Assembly: GCF_000775995.1 (NCBI RefSeq)
Contig: NZ_CP009227.1
Span: 434,001 to 498,000, forward strand
Length of the DNA: 64,000 nucleotides
Origin: Treponema sp. OMZ 838
Lineage (GTDB): Bacteria; Spirochaetota; Spirochaetia; Treponematales; Treponemataceae
Direction: 5' to 3'
Below the pieces are notes generated by a model. It saw only the letters and a program-made list of their open reading frames with translations. It had not been told where the DNA came from and made no database searches. Within the stretch, counting starts at the first letter, position 1; the number at the start of each line of letters is the position of its first letter. Positions 43,941 to 53,511 of this stretch are shown here, piece after piece. Both the position numbers and the translations under genes were made by a program.

Positions 43941-43952
43941 CAATCGAGCACA

Positions 43953-45617
43953 TTAATGGCGAATGTATCGGCGTGTAACTGCCGGGGACTCAACCGGCGG
44001 GAGCGCGAGGTTTGCGTTCGTTAAAACATTCACACTCTCACCGGGAGCGATAATAATGGTTGGCTGAATATCAAGGGCACGGTCGATAATCTTATCAGTG
44101 AGCCGCTTTGTTGTATCATAGGCGCTATTAGTCGCACTATTAAGGTATGGATTTTGCGGTAACTGCTCGACTTTACGAGCCGTCTCTCCGAGTCCGACCG
44201 CGGTTGTTAAAAGCATACCGCCTAAAAATGCCCATATATGATGGTCAACCTTTCCGCGTACTCCCGCATAGCCTTGTGCATCAGCTCCTTGCATATTGCC
44301 CAGTTCCATCATAAACCCGTCAGGTCGAATGAGTGTTTTCCATGCAATCTGTACCCTGTTTTGTGCATAAGAGACGGATGAATTATAGGAGGCAAAAAGA
44401 AGTGTTCCTTGCGGGATGAGCAAAAATTGACCGGTTTGTGAAGAATATACGTTACTCGTTACCCGTGCGATAATGTCTCCGGGTAAATCGGTGTTAATGC
44501 CGGTAATAAGAACCGCGGGAATAATCGTACCTTGAAAAAGGGAAAAGGCAGAAAGGAATTGTCCGGCATCGCTTGTTCCTTTTCCGCTCGTATAAAAGTT
44601 TTCCTTGCCGCTTTGGTTATTCTGAGAATCATAACTATTGATAAAGCCGCCGCGTAAGCCTTGCTGAGAAAGGATTTGCTTCATTAAATCTTCTTTTGCA
44701 GGCAGTCCGAATTGTGCATACGGGTTTGTTTGAGAAGCAGCTATTGCGGAATCTGTGCCACTTTGATAGGAGCCTTGTGCAGCACTCTGTGCTGTTCTTC
44801 CAGTGGGGGTTAAGCCTTTAATCCCTTGGATTGGTTTTTGAATTGCGTTATTGCGCGTATCAGGCCTTTTTGATCGCGAAGCTCCTCCTCCTGCCGTACC
44901 TTGATAGGTATAAGTATTTTGTTCGGAAGAGGCGACAGGCTCCTCGTAATAATAGGGACTCGTGTTATCGGGAGGATCTTCTTTTGCAAGGGTTTCAGAA
45001 AGGGCGGTGTTTTTCTCTCCTTCTTTTTCATTTCCTTGAGAGAGCGGAAAGTCCGGGACATAGCGTTCTGATGCTTTTGCAATGGTTTTCTTTTCTTCCG
45101 GTTTTTTCCGAAATGAAGTGAAAAAGATAAAGATAGAGAAAACAGCGAGAAATAAAATGCCCATAACAGTAAAGATCAATTGGCGGTTCAGTTTTAACGC
45201 ACTTTTACCGCTTGAGAGAGCCTGTTGCGCGGAGTATTTTTCATCTGCATGGACAGCCTCGCTCGATGCTTCTTGCATTTCAGCAGCTGCTTCCGGTACT
45301 GGATTTTGCGTATCGAACGCACCTTGTGCATCGTTACCACTTTCATCAGAATCGCTTACTGGGATTTCACCTGCTCGTTCGTAATCGGATGAAGCGGCAT
45401 TTTCTTCATCTCCAAAAAAGTCCGCAATAATTTCATCGCCATTTGTCTGTTCGCCGTATGGTGAGCTCTTTTCATCACGAAGTGCCGGTTTTCCTGACAG
45501 CTCATCGTTCGTAACCGGCGCTCCTCCGGTAAACTCATTGCCGGTATCGTTTTCCGCTCCTTCAAGAACGTCGTCAAAGCCGAATATATCACTCATATAC
45601 TTCATTTCTCCCTGCAT
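43953..45617 (-). CDS. virB10: VirB10/TrbI-type T4SS core protein
   Basis: VirB10 spans both membranes and gates the outer-membrane channel. Seen: an acidic, disordered N-terminus of about 145 residues; one membrane helix (IFTVMGILFLAVFSIFIFF, about 158-176); a proline/serine-rich periplasmic stretch; and the TrbI beta-barrel domain (about 330-545) with GTIIPAVLITGINTDLPGDI, LLIPQGTLLFASYNS and GVRGKVDHHIW. The N-terminal region is longer than usual. Start: ATG 45617 overlaps the virB9 stop (TAATG), while ATG 45605 or 45596 follows AGGGAG. Confidence 0.92.
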   Translation of the reverse strand: MQGEMKYMSDIFGFDDVLEGAENDTGNEFTGGAPVTNDELSGKPALRDEKSSPYGEQTNGDEIIADFFGDEENAASSDYERAGEIPVSDSDESGNDAQGAFDTQNPVPEAAAEMQEASSEAVHADEKYSAQQALSSGKSALKLNRQLIFTVMGILFLAVFSIFIFFTSFRKKPEEKKTIAKASERYVPDFPLSQGNEKEGEKNTALSETLAKEDPPDNTSPYYYEEPVASSEQNTYTYQGTAGGGASRSKRPDTRNNAIQKPIQGIKGLTPTGRTAQSAAQGSYQSGTDSAIAASQTNPYAQFGLPAKEDLMKQILSQQGLRGGFINSYDSQNNQSGKENFYTSGKGTSDAGQFLSAFSLFQGTIIPAVLITGINTDLPGDIIARVTSNVYSSQTGQFLLIPQGTLLFASYNSSVSYAQNRVQIAWKTLIRPDGFMMELGNMQGADAQGYAGVRGKVDHHIWAFLGGMLLTTAVGLGETARKVEQLPQNPYLNSATNSAYDTTKRLTDKIIDRALDIQPTIIIAPGESVNVLTNANLALPPVESPAVTRRYIRH

Positions 45618-46642
45618 TATTTACTTTTGCTTTTGAGCTTTTCAATGATGACTTTCTCTTTATTAAGACGGAGCGTTGCTTTGGTAATGAGCTGGTCGAT
45701 AATAAAAAGATTACCCTTTACGCGATAATTGATAATGTTTTTGTCTTCAGCAAAAAGGGCGGGCAGCTGTCCGTGCAGTACCTGCTCGTCTACTTCGATA
45801 TACGTTTTTGCTCCGTCATCGTAGATACGAATAGGGATAAAGGCCGGTTTTTTAAATGGTGAATACTTGATTTTATAATCGAAGGATAAAAATTCAGGAG
45901 AAGTACCGCTTAAAACGCTTTTAACGGAATTAACCGCATTTTCAGATTTTGCCATCACGTATGGCATGGAAGGCGGATAATTCCACTGCACCATCGCCAT
46001 GTAATCGTCTTTGTAACTTCTCAACTGGAGATGATATATCCGTCGGTTCGTGATAATAATCATGTTACTTGCGAGCTTTGAATATGACGGCTTTAAAAAA
46101 AAGTGCTGAACATCAACTCCTCCTTTTTTACTCACCCCCGCTCCAATCTGCCATACGTCCGGCTCAGAAACAAAAGGGGCTTCCCATACCTCCTCTCCCG
46201 GTTCAAGTTCAATATCGGTGATATGGTATGGTTTACAGTAAATTTCGTAAACGAAGCGCTCATCGTAATCATAGAGCATCTTTGCGCCTGAATATTTTTC
46301 AGGCATCCGTAAGGCGCCATCGATTGCCGCCTTTGCTGCAGGAAGTCCTTTTTGAACATTTTCCCGTGCAAGCGGATCATTTTTTGCTTCAGCCGGCCGG
46401 TACACGGGCTTTTCAACATAGACAACCGTTTTTGCAACATCAACTTCTTTTTCAAGAAGTTCAACCAAATGCTTTTCATCTTCGCGTTCGATTGCTTTTT
46501 CTTCCTCTTCACGCGTCTGCGCATTTCCTTCACTGACACGTTCTGCCGGAATCGGTTCATTGACCAAACGGGTTGTCATACAGCTCGTTGCCATGAGGGC
46601 AGCAATAAAAAAAACTGAAATATAATACTTTTTATCCATCAT
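45617..46642 (-). CDS. virB9: VirB9/TrbG-type T4SS protein with lipobox
   Basis: Beta-rich VirB9 domain in the second half: DVWQIGAGVSKKGGVDVQHF, KPSYSKLASNMIIITNRRIY, DYKIKYSPFKKPAFIPIRIY, then GNLFIIDQLITKATLRL. The N-terminal signal ends in MATSCMTT, a lipobox, so this VirB9 is probably itself a lipoprotein. No separate VirB7 was found, so the VirB7 anchor may be built in. A charged helical linker (EEEEKAIEREDEKHLVELLE) follows. AAGGAG selects ATG 46642 or 46639. Overlaps virB10 by one base. Confidence 0.88.
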   Translation of the reverse strand: MMDKKYYISVFFIAALMATSCMTTRLVNEPIPAERVSEGNAQTREEEEKAIEREDEKHLVELLEKEVDVAKTVVYVEKPVYRPAEAKNDPLARENVQKGLPAAKAAIDGALRMPEKYSGAKMLYDYDERFVYEIYCKPYHITDIELEPGEEVWEAPFVSEPDVWQIGAGVSKKGGVDVQHFFLKPSYSKLASNMIIITNRRIYHLQLRSYKDDYMAMVQWNYPPSMPYVMAKSENAVNSVKSVLSGTSPEFLSFDYKIKYSPFKKPAFIPIRIYDDGAKTYIEVDEQVLHGQLPALFAEDKNIINYRVKGNLFIIDQLITKATLRLNKEKVIIEKLKSKSK

Positions 46643-46662
46643 AAACTCCTTATGCAAAAAAA

Positions 46663-47391
46663 TTACTCTTTTGAGCTTTGAAGCACGTTGACTTCGGTAA
46701 TGTCAAAATCGGTAATATAAATACCGAGCGGATTTATTTTTTCTTTTCCTTCAGGCGGCTGCATACACGCCATACTGATAACAGCACGGTAGCGGATGCG
46801 TGAGGTAATTTGCCCTGCAAGGGTGGTGGTGTTTTGGATATAATCGATTTGATAGGTTTGCGGAGAAAGCTTTAAGGTGCTTTCAAGAAGGATATTTTTC
46901 TTTGCCTTCCCGAAAAGCTCAAACGGATGCTTGTCACGTAAGAGATTTGAGTATTTACTGGCAGCCGTTTCGTTTAACATCGCATAGCAGTGTGCAATGT
47001 TTGCTTTTATAACCGCGCCGTCGGTTGAAAGCGTTCCTGTGTAGGTGATAAAGTCTTCAAGCTGCCGTCTAATGGCGACTTCAGGTACTTTGATGTTTCC
47101 GTACGACAGGTGTGAAATATCACCGACATACTTTGCTTCTCCGGTTTCAGAGACGGTGATCACAAGCGGTACCGTTGCAGGTCTCGTAATGGCATAAAAA
47201 TTAACGCCGACAGAAAGAAAGAAGGCAAGTATTGAGCAAAGCGCAACGAAGCGCCATGCAATATTGTGTTCATTTTCTGCGCCGATAAGTTCATCGTAAT
47301 GACGCAAGCCTACTTCAACACCTTTTTTATTAATGTTCCGGTTAAATGGTGTGGTATTAGGCCCTTTCGGTAAATAAAATTTACTTCCCAT
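46663..47391 (-). CDS. virB8: VirB8/TrbF-type T4SS inner-membrane protein
   Basis: 242 residues: a short cytoplasmic N-terminus, one membrane helix (FVALCSILAFFLSVGVNFYA, about 48-67) and the VirB8/TrbF periplasmic domain (VPEVAIRRQLEDFITYTGTL, then AAGQ-type end LAGQITSRIRYRAVISM and ITDFDITEV). Bridges inner-membrane components to VirB9/B10. Lies between virB6 and virB9. Confidence 0.9.
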   Translation of the reverse strand: MGSKFYLPKGPNTTPFNRNINKKGVEVGLRHYDELIGAENEHNIAWRFVALCSILAFFLSVGVNFYAITRPATVPLVITVSETGEAKYVGDISHLSYGNIKVPEVAIRRQLEDFITYTGTLSTDGAVIKANIAHCYAMLNETAASKYSNLLRDKHPFELFGKAKKNILLESTLKLSPQTYQIDYIQNTTTLAGQITSRIRYRAVISMACMQPPEGKEKINPLGIYITDFDITEVNVLQSSKE

Positions 47392-47448
47392 AGTAGTATT
47401 CCTTTTTATTCTCCTTAAGAAAAAATTTTTTCTCTTTATAATCCTCTA

Positions 47449-49392
47449 TTACGGAGCCGGAAGGCGCGGCTTCGGTTCAGGTAACGCTTCACGTGAAGGT
47501 TCAGGAAGCCCTCTTTGTTCACGGGCTTGCGGTAACGTGATGGTGCTTTTGGTATTTTGTTGCGGTGGAGGCGGCGGTGTGTTTTTCGGTGCATACGCTG
47601 CACTCATTGCAGATCCTTGAGCCGTACCGGCATTTTGCCGTTCCGCTAAAAATTCGGCTGCGGTAAGCGAAGCCCCTGTCTCAGGATTTTTTGCATATTT
47701 AAACGAGCTATGATTAGCGTCAGGCTGCTTGACGGTATCCATGGTACTTCCGTCTTTACCGCTATAGCGGTTTACAAAGCGGGAGCCGCCTCCTGTAACT
47801 CCTCCGCCATTACCGCCTGCAGAACCTTCGGCATGAGAGAGCCGGTGAGCCATACTCTTAAAGCCGGTTTTAATATGGTTTCCAACTGATGCTCTGTAGG
47901 CTCTATTACCAACGGCTGCTGCTTCATCGGCGCTATATCCTTTAGCGCGTAAATCTTGTACGGCCGCTTGTTTTGCCGCTTTCGCTTCTGTCAGCATTCC
48001 TGCTCCTGAAACGACTGCATTCGTCGTCCCGCCGATAAGCGCTGCGCCTCCTTGTTTCATAATCTGCGCTCCCTTACCGGTAACGGCAGCAGCGGTAACG
48101 GCAGCTCCTCCGAGCGCCGCGCCTGTTCCAACGGCCTGCATAAACTCTCCCATCGAAAGCTGCGGGTTTCCCGTTAGAAGTGTCATTGCAATCTGCGGCG
48201 CATTTTGCGTTAACACCCAGCTGATAATGATCATAAACGCGATGTAGGCAAAAACCGTCCAATCAAGCGGGCTTGTCTCTCCCATTTGTGTTCCTGCAAG
48301 GTAGAGGTACTGGTAAAAGACAAAGAAAATACACAACGTCATCACTAAAAGCTTAATGGCAAAGCCGGTGAGGGCGGGAATAATTTTTTGAGCAAAACTT
48401 TTTGTTCCGTCAAACAGTACAAACGGCACGAATACAATGCCGATACTTGCAATAATGGAGTATTCCAAAATGCACATAACGTATTGAATAATAGCAAAAA
48501 TAGAGCCGACGATAAGACAAAGACAGCACAACCACGTAAGAAGCGTGTTTCCGATGTCGCCCATCGTTAAATGAACTATGCCGATATTATTCATCGAAAG
48601 CCAACCGGCATCTTTTTTTCCTTCTTCCATTTTAACGGTGAGGTAATCCATCTGACGGCTATTTAAAATATTTGCCGTTAAAAGTGCGATTCGTAAAATC
48701 GCATTCGGGGAAACAAAGGAACTTGCAACGCTGCCTTTCCTTTTCATCATAACATCAAGATAATATCCTTTGATGAGGTTTCCGTTTTTATCTTTATAAT
48801 AGGTAGGTTTTAATACGGCGCTCACTGCTTCAATCGTTTTTTCTGCCCATTCGCGGTTTTCCTCCGTAGTACGATATTTATTAACTGCATTGACGTATTG
48901 TTCTCTCCCTTGAGAATCAATGACATCTGATCCTACAAGCGGCGATCCGTTTATGTGAGTGTTTTTAAGGCTTTTCATTTGCGGTATTGCCGTGACGCTT
49001 GAGGCAGCTGTATTATTTCCGCCTGCTTCAAGAGATTCTGCAATCTGTAAATCATGTTCGGCTTTCTTTAATAACGTTTCGAGGTTTGTTTGAATAACAT
49101 TATCCCCGTCTCCAGCTCTCACTCCCCATTTCGTTACGGTCTTGGCAAGGAGGGTAACCCCCGGATGATAGATTGCAAGAATAAAGAAGAACAGGGCAAA
49201 CTTAAAAAAGAGTCCTTTCAAGGCTTTTTCCGTCGAAACGGATGCAAACATCAGCTGTATTGCCGTCCAGCCGATCCCGACGAGAGCAACGATGTAGCCG
49301 AGCCGTTTTGCAACAGTGAGAAAGTAATAAAAGATGCTCGAAAAATATTCCATCGCATCGAGAAATGGAACATCAATCCAATTATAATTCAT
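47449..49392 (-). CDS. virB6: VirB6/TrbL-type polytopic membrane protein
   Basis: 647 residues. One hydrophobic block at about 25-60, a large extracytoplasmic loop (60-260), then four to five closely spaced helices (about 270-410; IGSIFAIIQYVMCILEYSII, ASIGIVFVPFVLFDGTK), and a glycine/alanine-rich tail ending in proline-rich sequence (NTPPPPPQQNTKS). This is the TrbL/VirB6 arrangement, a component of the inner-membrane translocation chamber. Close spacing to virB5 (about five bases). Confidence 0.88.
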   Translation of the reverse strand: MNYNWIDVPFLDAMEYFSSIFYYFLTVAKRLGYIVALVGIGWTAIQLMFASVSTEKALKGLFFKFALFFFILAIYHPGVTLLAKTVTKWGVRAGDGDNVIQTNLETLLKKAEHDLQIAESLEAGGNNTAASSVTAIPQMKSLKNTHINGSPLVGSDVIDSQGREQYVNAVNKYRTTEENREWAEKTIEAVSAVLKPTYYKDKNGNLIKGYYLDVMMKRKGSVASSFVSPNAILRIALLTANILNSRQMDYLTVKMEEGKKDAGWLSMNNIGIVHLTMGDIGNTLLTWLCCLCLIVGSIFAIIQYVMCILEYSIIASIGIVFVPFVLFDGTKSFAQKIIPALTGFAIKLLVMTLCIFFVFYQYLYLAGTQMGETSPLDWTVFAYIAFMIIISWVLTQNAPQIAMTLLTGNPQLSMGEFMQAVGTGAALGGAAVTAAAVTGKGAQIMKQGGAALIGGTTNAVVSGAGMLTEAKAAKQAAVQDLRAKGYSADEAAAVGNRAYRASVGNHIKTGFKSMAHRLSHAEGSAGGNGGGVTGGGSRFVNRYSGKDGSTMDTVKQPDANHSSFKYAKNPETGASLTAAEFLAERQNAGTAQGSAMSAAYAPKNTPPPPPQQNTKSTITLPQAREQRGLPEPSREALPEPKPRLPAP

Positions 49393-49397
49393 TCCTT

Positions 49398-50306
49398 TTA
49401 TTTATCCTCACTTGTGGTAACAAACATACTGGAAGGCGTCCCTCGTTTTTGCGCCTCATTGATGGTATTTGCCGTATCGCGAGCAATGTCTTGTTGCGTT
49501 TTTTCTCTTTGGGTATGGGTTGCATACAGCGTTCCGATTTGACTTAAATTCGTATTGAGCGTATTTACCTGCTCTCCAAGCAATTTCAACATTGCTGCAA
49601 TCTGCTGTAAAAGTTCCGTCGGGTTTTTACCATTCATCGCAGCAGCAAACACGTCTCCATATTTTTTTGTCGTCGATTCAATGAGTGTATCCGTATTTTC
49701 ATCAAGTCCTGCGGCAATCACCCGATCGGCTTGCTTTCTCAAAAATTTTTCCGTCTCTTTGACAAAAACAAAGTTCTCGGGACTGATACCGTATTTGCTC
49801 CAGATTGCACGCTTTTCTCTTTCGCTCATTTTTCCGGTGAAACCACGTACCGCGCGGCTCATTTGCTCATTACTCATCCACTCAGCGCCATGCTCAACAA
49901 AACGCAAAATATTTTTATTTACATCTCCGGCACCGACTAAATCGGCAATACTGTAACTTACTCCTCCCAATCGAATGTTTTGACTTTGGAGCGCTTCTTT
50001 CATGTTCCGTAAGCCTGCCAGCTGCCGGTTGACCGCAGCTCCGGCATTACTAATTTCATTACGGAAATCCCAGTCTCCATCCCATTTCAGTTTTGAAAAA
50101 TCCCATGTCTTTGCCATCTCGTATGCATGTTGCAGCTGCTCGTACTGTGTCTTGAGCTGTTGAACCGTATTCATCAGTTGATCGTACGTTGCATAAAGGG
50201 TATCGATAGCCGTTAACCAATTGTTCGGATCAAAAACCGCCATTTGCGCATGGGTATGAGCTGCGAAAAGAAGAATGGCAAGAATAATACACTGTACTTT
50301 TTTCAT
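49398..50306 (-). CDS. virB5: VirB5/TrbJ-type periplasmic pilus protein
   Basis: 302 residues. Signal peptide MKKVQCIILAILLFAAHTHA, then AVFDPNNWLTAIDTLYATYD and coiled-coil text (NTVQQLKTQYEQLQHAYEMA) typical of TrbJ/VirB5. The C-terminal helix is QVNTLNTNLSQIGTLYATHT. VirB5 caps the pilus tip and contacts the recipient. Its start overlaps the virB4 stop by four bases. Confidence 0.88.
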   Translation of the reverse strand: MKKVQCIILAILLFAAHTHAQMAVFDPNNWLTAIDTLYATYDQLMNTVQQLKTQYEQLQHAYEMAKTWDFSKLKWDGDWDFRNEISNAGAAVNRQLAGLRNMKEALQSQNIRLGGVSYSIADLVGAGDVNKNILRFVEHGAEWMSNEQMSRAVRGFTGKMSEREKRAIWSKYGISPENFVFVKETEKFLRKQADRVIAAGLDENTDTLIESTTKKYGDVFAAAMNGKNPTELLQQIAAMLKLLGEQVNTLNTNLSQIGTLYATHTQREKTQQDIARDTANTINEAQKRGTPSSMFVTTSEDK

Positions 50307-52786
50307 AGTAAGCTCCTTTCATTCAATAATTCAGTGAGTGTTTGCTGATCAAAAAAATGAGTAAATGGGATTCCACGATGTTTTAATATTTCAAAAACAA
50401 GATACCGTTTTGAATTCCTTCCGTACTTTTGCTCAAGTAAATCGAGGTAGGCATGGTCGCTTGAAAGAATCGCAAGCTGTCCTTTTTCGAGATTAAGATT
50501 AAACATACGTGTTCCGAGCGAAGATTTATAAAAATAATCGCGCATCGGCTGTGCCTTTGAAATCGTATAAATTTCCGCATCGGTTAAGCCGAAATAGCGA
50601 TACGCTTCTTTTTGAATAGCATCCTGTGCGCTGCGGTCTGCAAGATAGACTTTCGTCAGGCACGACTGTACAATTTCAGGCGCGATACTTGATCGGCGAG
50701 CGGCTTCTACCTGCTGCGTCGCAAAAACGACAAACACATTGTCCTTACGGCACGTTAAAAGCCACTCTTTGATACGAGTCGCAAAAACGGGATTATCAAG
50801 ATACAGCCACGCTTCATCGAGAATTAAAAGGGTGAGTTCTTTTTTCCGTTTCGGTTTTGCATTCGTTCCTTTCCAAATACGTTCGATGTATTTAAATAAG
50901 AAAACGAGTGCAGGGCGAACCGCCTTTTCAGATAAATCCATAAGGGAGCCCATCTCTATCATTGTCCACTTTGAATACGGAAGCGACGTCTCCGATTCAT
51001 CAAAGATATTGCCGAACTGCCCTCCTTTCAGGTACGGACTTAAACCGGCTTTAATGTCGTTTATACCAGTGGAAGGATTAGTGTAGCTCACATAGGTGGT
51101 AAAGGTGGTGAGGGTACGATCTTCAAGCGGAATATCTTTCATGAGCTTGAGCGCTTCGGTAATGGCGTTCCGCATTGAAGCATCAACGGCAACCGCCTGT
51201 TCGCTTAAAAGTACTTCGATAAAACTTGCACACCATAAAATATCTGACGGGGTAGTAAGGTCTGCAAGCGGCTGAAAGCCGATGTCTCCGATACCGGGCT
51301 CTGCATAGACGCCGCCTGCGGCCATCGTAACACTGCGTGCACTTTTGCCCTTATCAAATATGATAACGTTACTATCAGGATACTTTAAAAATTGAATGGC
51401 AATGAGTGCTAAGATTGTCGATTTTCCCGATCCCGTCGGCCCGAAAAAGAACGTGTGTCCGACGGTACCGACATTTAAGTTAAAGAAAAACGGTGTTGCA
51501 TAATTACTCGAACAGGTTAAAAGAGGCGATGCACATCCTGAAATACTTTCGGTAAAATCATTATGGATAATCCCTGTCCACACGGCAGAAAGCGGAATGA
51601 TATGGGCAAGATTCCCGCTTGAAATTAAGGGGCGGCGGATATTCGCATAGACATTACCCGGCATCATCGAAAGAAATGCTTCGAATGCATTGGCCGTCTC
51701 TTGGATGCTGTTAAACATACAAGCGGCTATTTCACCTTCCAAAATACGCGCTTTCTCTTCCGCTTTCTCAAGATCGCAATCCCATACGGCGAGTGTCGAG
51801 GTGTAATAGCCGAACCGGTATAAGTCTGTCATCGCCTCTACCTGTGCAGCCGAAGCATCTGCTTCAAGGGCAACCGAACCTTGATTTACACGGCTTGATT
51901 CGTGCTTTTCGGTGTACTCAGTCATAATTTGCTTCGCACTTTTTCTTCCCCCATGAAAACGTCCCTGCCACTTGTCGATTTCTTTTAATCCGTCTTTTTT
52001 ATCAAGACAGATAAAGCGGGTTGACCAGCGGTATTCAATGCCGGTGCGATTAAGCCGGTCAAAAATGGCAGGATACGTTTCTTGCGGGAAATCTTTAATT
52101 GTGATAACCGGCACGTAATAGTCTCCGAGCTTTAATGGAATCGTGTTTTCGATATTTGAATCGGTAATAATCTTATCCAAAAACAAAAGGTACTCAGGGG
52201 CTTTTAACGGATGCCATTTCAGTGAAACGGACGTGTGAAGATACGTAAGCATTTCATCGGAATTGAGCGGTTCAATAACAAGCGCGCGCTTGAGCGTGTC
52301 TGTTATTTTACTCGTTACCGATTGAAAACTTTTTATCTCCCCCATAATTGCATCGATGTTGAGCGTGTAACTTCCTTTGTTTTTATCTCCTCCGGAAAAA
52401 AAGAAGCGAGTACTGCTTCGTTTTAAATCAGAGGGCAGTTCATACGTAAAGGAAAGGTAATATGAAGAAGCAAAATGCGTATTTTCCTTACCGGCTGAGT
52501 ATATGCCTTCCCGTATTTTATCGATAATGTATGCTGCAGGATTGTCAAACTGCGCTGAAGGATACACGGTTGTTTTATACCGTTGCGCCTCAAGTTGTAC
52601 CGCCCACCTTCCGCCGAGCTGTTTTACAGCGTCATTAAAAAGTGCCGATACTCCTGCAATTTCTGCCGCTGATGCCGATTCAAGATCCGGCCCTGAAAAG
52701 GCAAAGCTTTGTAACAGTGCTCCATTCTTTAAAAGAACGAGTCCATCTGCTAACAGTGTCGCCCATGGACACCATGAGGAAAACAT
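50303..52786 (-). CDS. virB4: VirB4/TrbE T4SS ATPase (5' end disrupted)
   Basis: 827 residues from the first ATG. Walker A is FFFGPTGSGKST (about 446-457) and Walker B LTLLILDEAWLYL (about 645-657); FATQQVEAARRS follows. It energises pilus assembly and transfer. The usual VirB4 N-terminus is missing from this frame, but the upstream sequence in the same phase encodes LFKPRRFIEGFDLKRYKERK directly before the ATG. A strong GGAGG and GTG at about 52879 begin a frame that stops after seven codons; one extra A in either A5 run (complement of 52863-52867 or 52870-52874) would join it to VirB4. So either the start is 52786 with a weak site, or a one-base deletion is present. Confidence 0.9.
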   Translation of the reverse strand: MFSSWCPWATLLADGLVLLKNGALLQSFAFSGPDLESASAAEIAGVSALFNDAVKQLGGRWAVQLEAQRYKTTVYPSAQFDNPAAYIIDKIREGIYSAGKENTHFASSYYLSFTYELPSDLKRSSTRFFFSGGDKNKGSYTLNIDAIMGEIKSFQSVTSKITDTLKRALVIEPLNSDEMLTYLHTSVSLKWHPLKAPEYLLFLDKIITDSNIENTIPLKLGDYYVPVITIKDFPQETYPAIFDRLNRTGIEYRWSTRFICLDKKDGLKEIDKWQGRFHGGRKSAKQIMTEYTEKHESSRVNQGSVALEADASAAQVEAMTDLYRFGYYTSTLAVWDCDLEKAEEKARILEGEIAACMFNSIQETANAFEAFLSMMPGNVYANIRRPLISSGNLAHIIPLSAVWTGIIHNDFTESISGCASPLLTCSSNYATPFFFNLNVGTVGHTFFFGPTGSGKSTILALIAIQFLKYPDSNVIIFDKGKSARSVTMAAGGVYAEPGIGDIGFQPLADLTTPSDILWCASFIEVLLSEQAVAVDASMRNAITEALKLMKDIPLEDRTLTTFTTYVSYTNPSTGINDIKAGLSPYLKGGQFGNIFDESETSLPYSKWTMIEMGSLMDLSEKAVRPALVFLFKYIERIWKGTNAKPKRKKELTLLILDEAWLYLDNPVFATRIKEWLLTCRKDNVFVVFATQQVEAARRSSIAPEIVQSCLTKVYLADRSAQDAIQKEAYRYFGLTDAEIYTISKAQPMRDYFYKSSLGTRMFNLNLEKGQLAILSSDHAYLDLLEQKYGRNSKRYLVFEILKHRGIPFTHFFDQQTLTELLNERSLL

Positions 52787-52883
52787 ATTTTTTCTTTCTT
52801 TGTACCTTTTTAAGTCGAACCCTTCAATAAACCGGCGTGGTTTAAAAAGGCTTTTTAATAGGTTTTTCGTTTTTCCACCTCCA

Positions 52884-53186
52884 TTATTTTTTTCTTAACT
52901 GTGTTCGTAATGAATGGGCACTTGTAAACTGAAGAATCGAAACTTCTTTTTCCCCTATGTCTTGCCCTGACTGAAAATCTCTACAATGCCGAAATTTCCT
53001 TTTTTTCACCTGGAATCGGCCAATGCCGTGGATATACACAGACTTTCCTTCAAGGATTTTTTCACGGAAAAAATCCCGTAAGTATTGGCAGCTATAGAGC
53101 GCTTCCTGTACGCTTATCCTGCGCTCTTCGCTTAAAGCGAGTGCGAAATCGTATTCACGCAGATCTTCGCCTTCTTCTTTATCCAT
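52884..53186 (-). CDS. HU/IHF-like DNA-binding protein in the T4SS operon
   Basis: About 100 residues from ATG 53186, which overlaps the virB3 stop. SVQEALYSCQYLRDFFREKI, SVYIHGIGRFQVKKRKFRHC, then GEKEVSILQFTSAHSLR follow the HU pattern (V-l-GfGtFevr-rkaR...tGe-i-ip---v-F-pg--L). The tip of the DNA-binding arm lacks the usual RNP motif (CRDFQSG instead of GRNPQTG). HU-like proteins bend DNA. One encoded between virB3 and virB4 could act in the relaxosome or as a regulator of the operon. The frame opens at 53243, but the HU fold starts later. Confidence 0.6.
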   Translation of the reverse strand: MDKEEGEDLREYDFALALSEERRISVQEALYSCQYLRDFFREKILEGKSVYIHGIGRFQVKKRKFRHCRDFQSGQDIGEKEVSILQFTSAHSLRTQLRKK

Positions 53187-53433
53187 AGTAAATATCCTGT
53201 TGCAAAACCGAATCAAAAAGAATATCCAATAAATATGGATCATTCTTTGCGAGTAATCGCATGAGAAAAAAAAGTGCCGCTGAAACGATTAAAAACCACG
53301 CGCCGGTAATCTGTATCATGACCACCGTAACAATTAAAAGAAGGATCGCCGCTTTTGTTCCGATACCAAAAAGCATATCAACCTGTATGAGGCTTCTATG
53401 AACCGGTATTGCATAATCACTGATCATTTCCAT
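53179..53433 (-). CDS. virB3: VirB3/TrbD-type membrane protein
   Basis: 84 residues with two hydrophobic helices (KAAILLLIVTVVMIQITGAW, LIVSAALFFLMRLLA) after IPVHRSLIQVDMLFGIG, which matches the TrbD/VirB3 N-terminus (P-h-SL-rp-l--G). The family partners VirB4 in pilus assembly. It lies upstream of the HU-like gene and virB4. Confidence 0.85.
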   Translation of the reverse strand: MEMISDYAIPVHRSLIQVDMLFGIGTKAAILLLIVTVVMIQITGAWFLIVSAALFFLMRLLAKNDPYLLDILFDSVLQQDIYYG

Positions 53434-53511
53434 TTTTTTACACTCCTCATCTTACGAGTATGGAGCGCATTGACGCTTCAATACGCTCCGTTTGTTTCAT
53501 ATCACAGAGGT

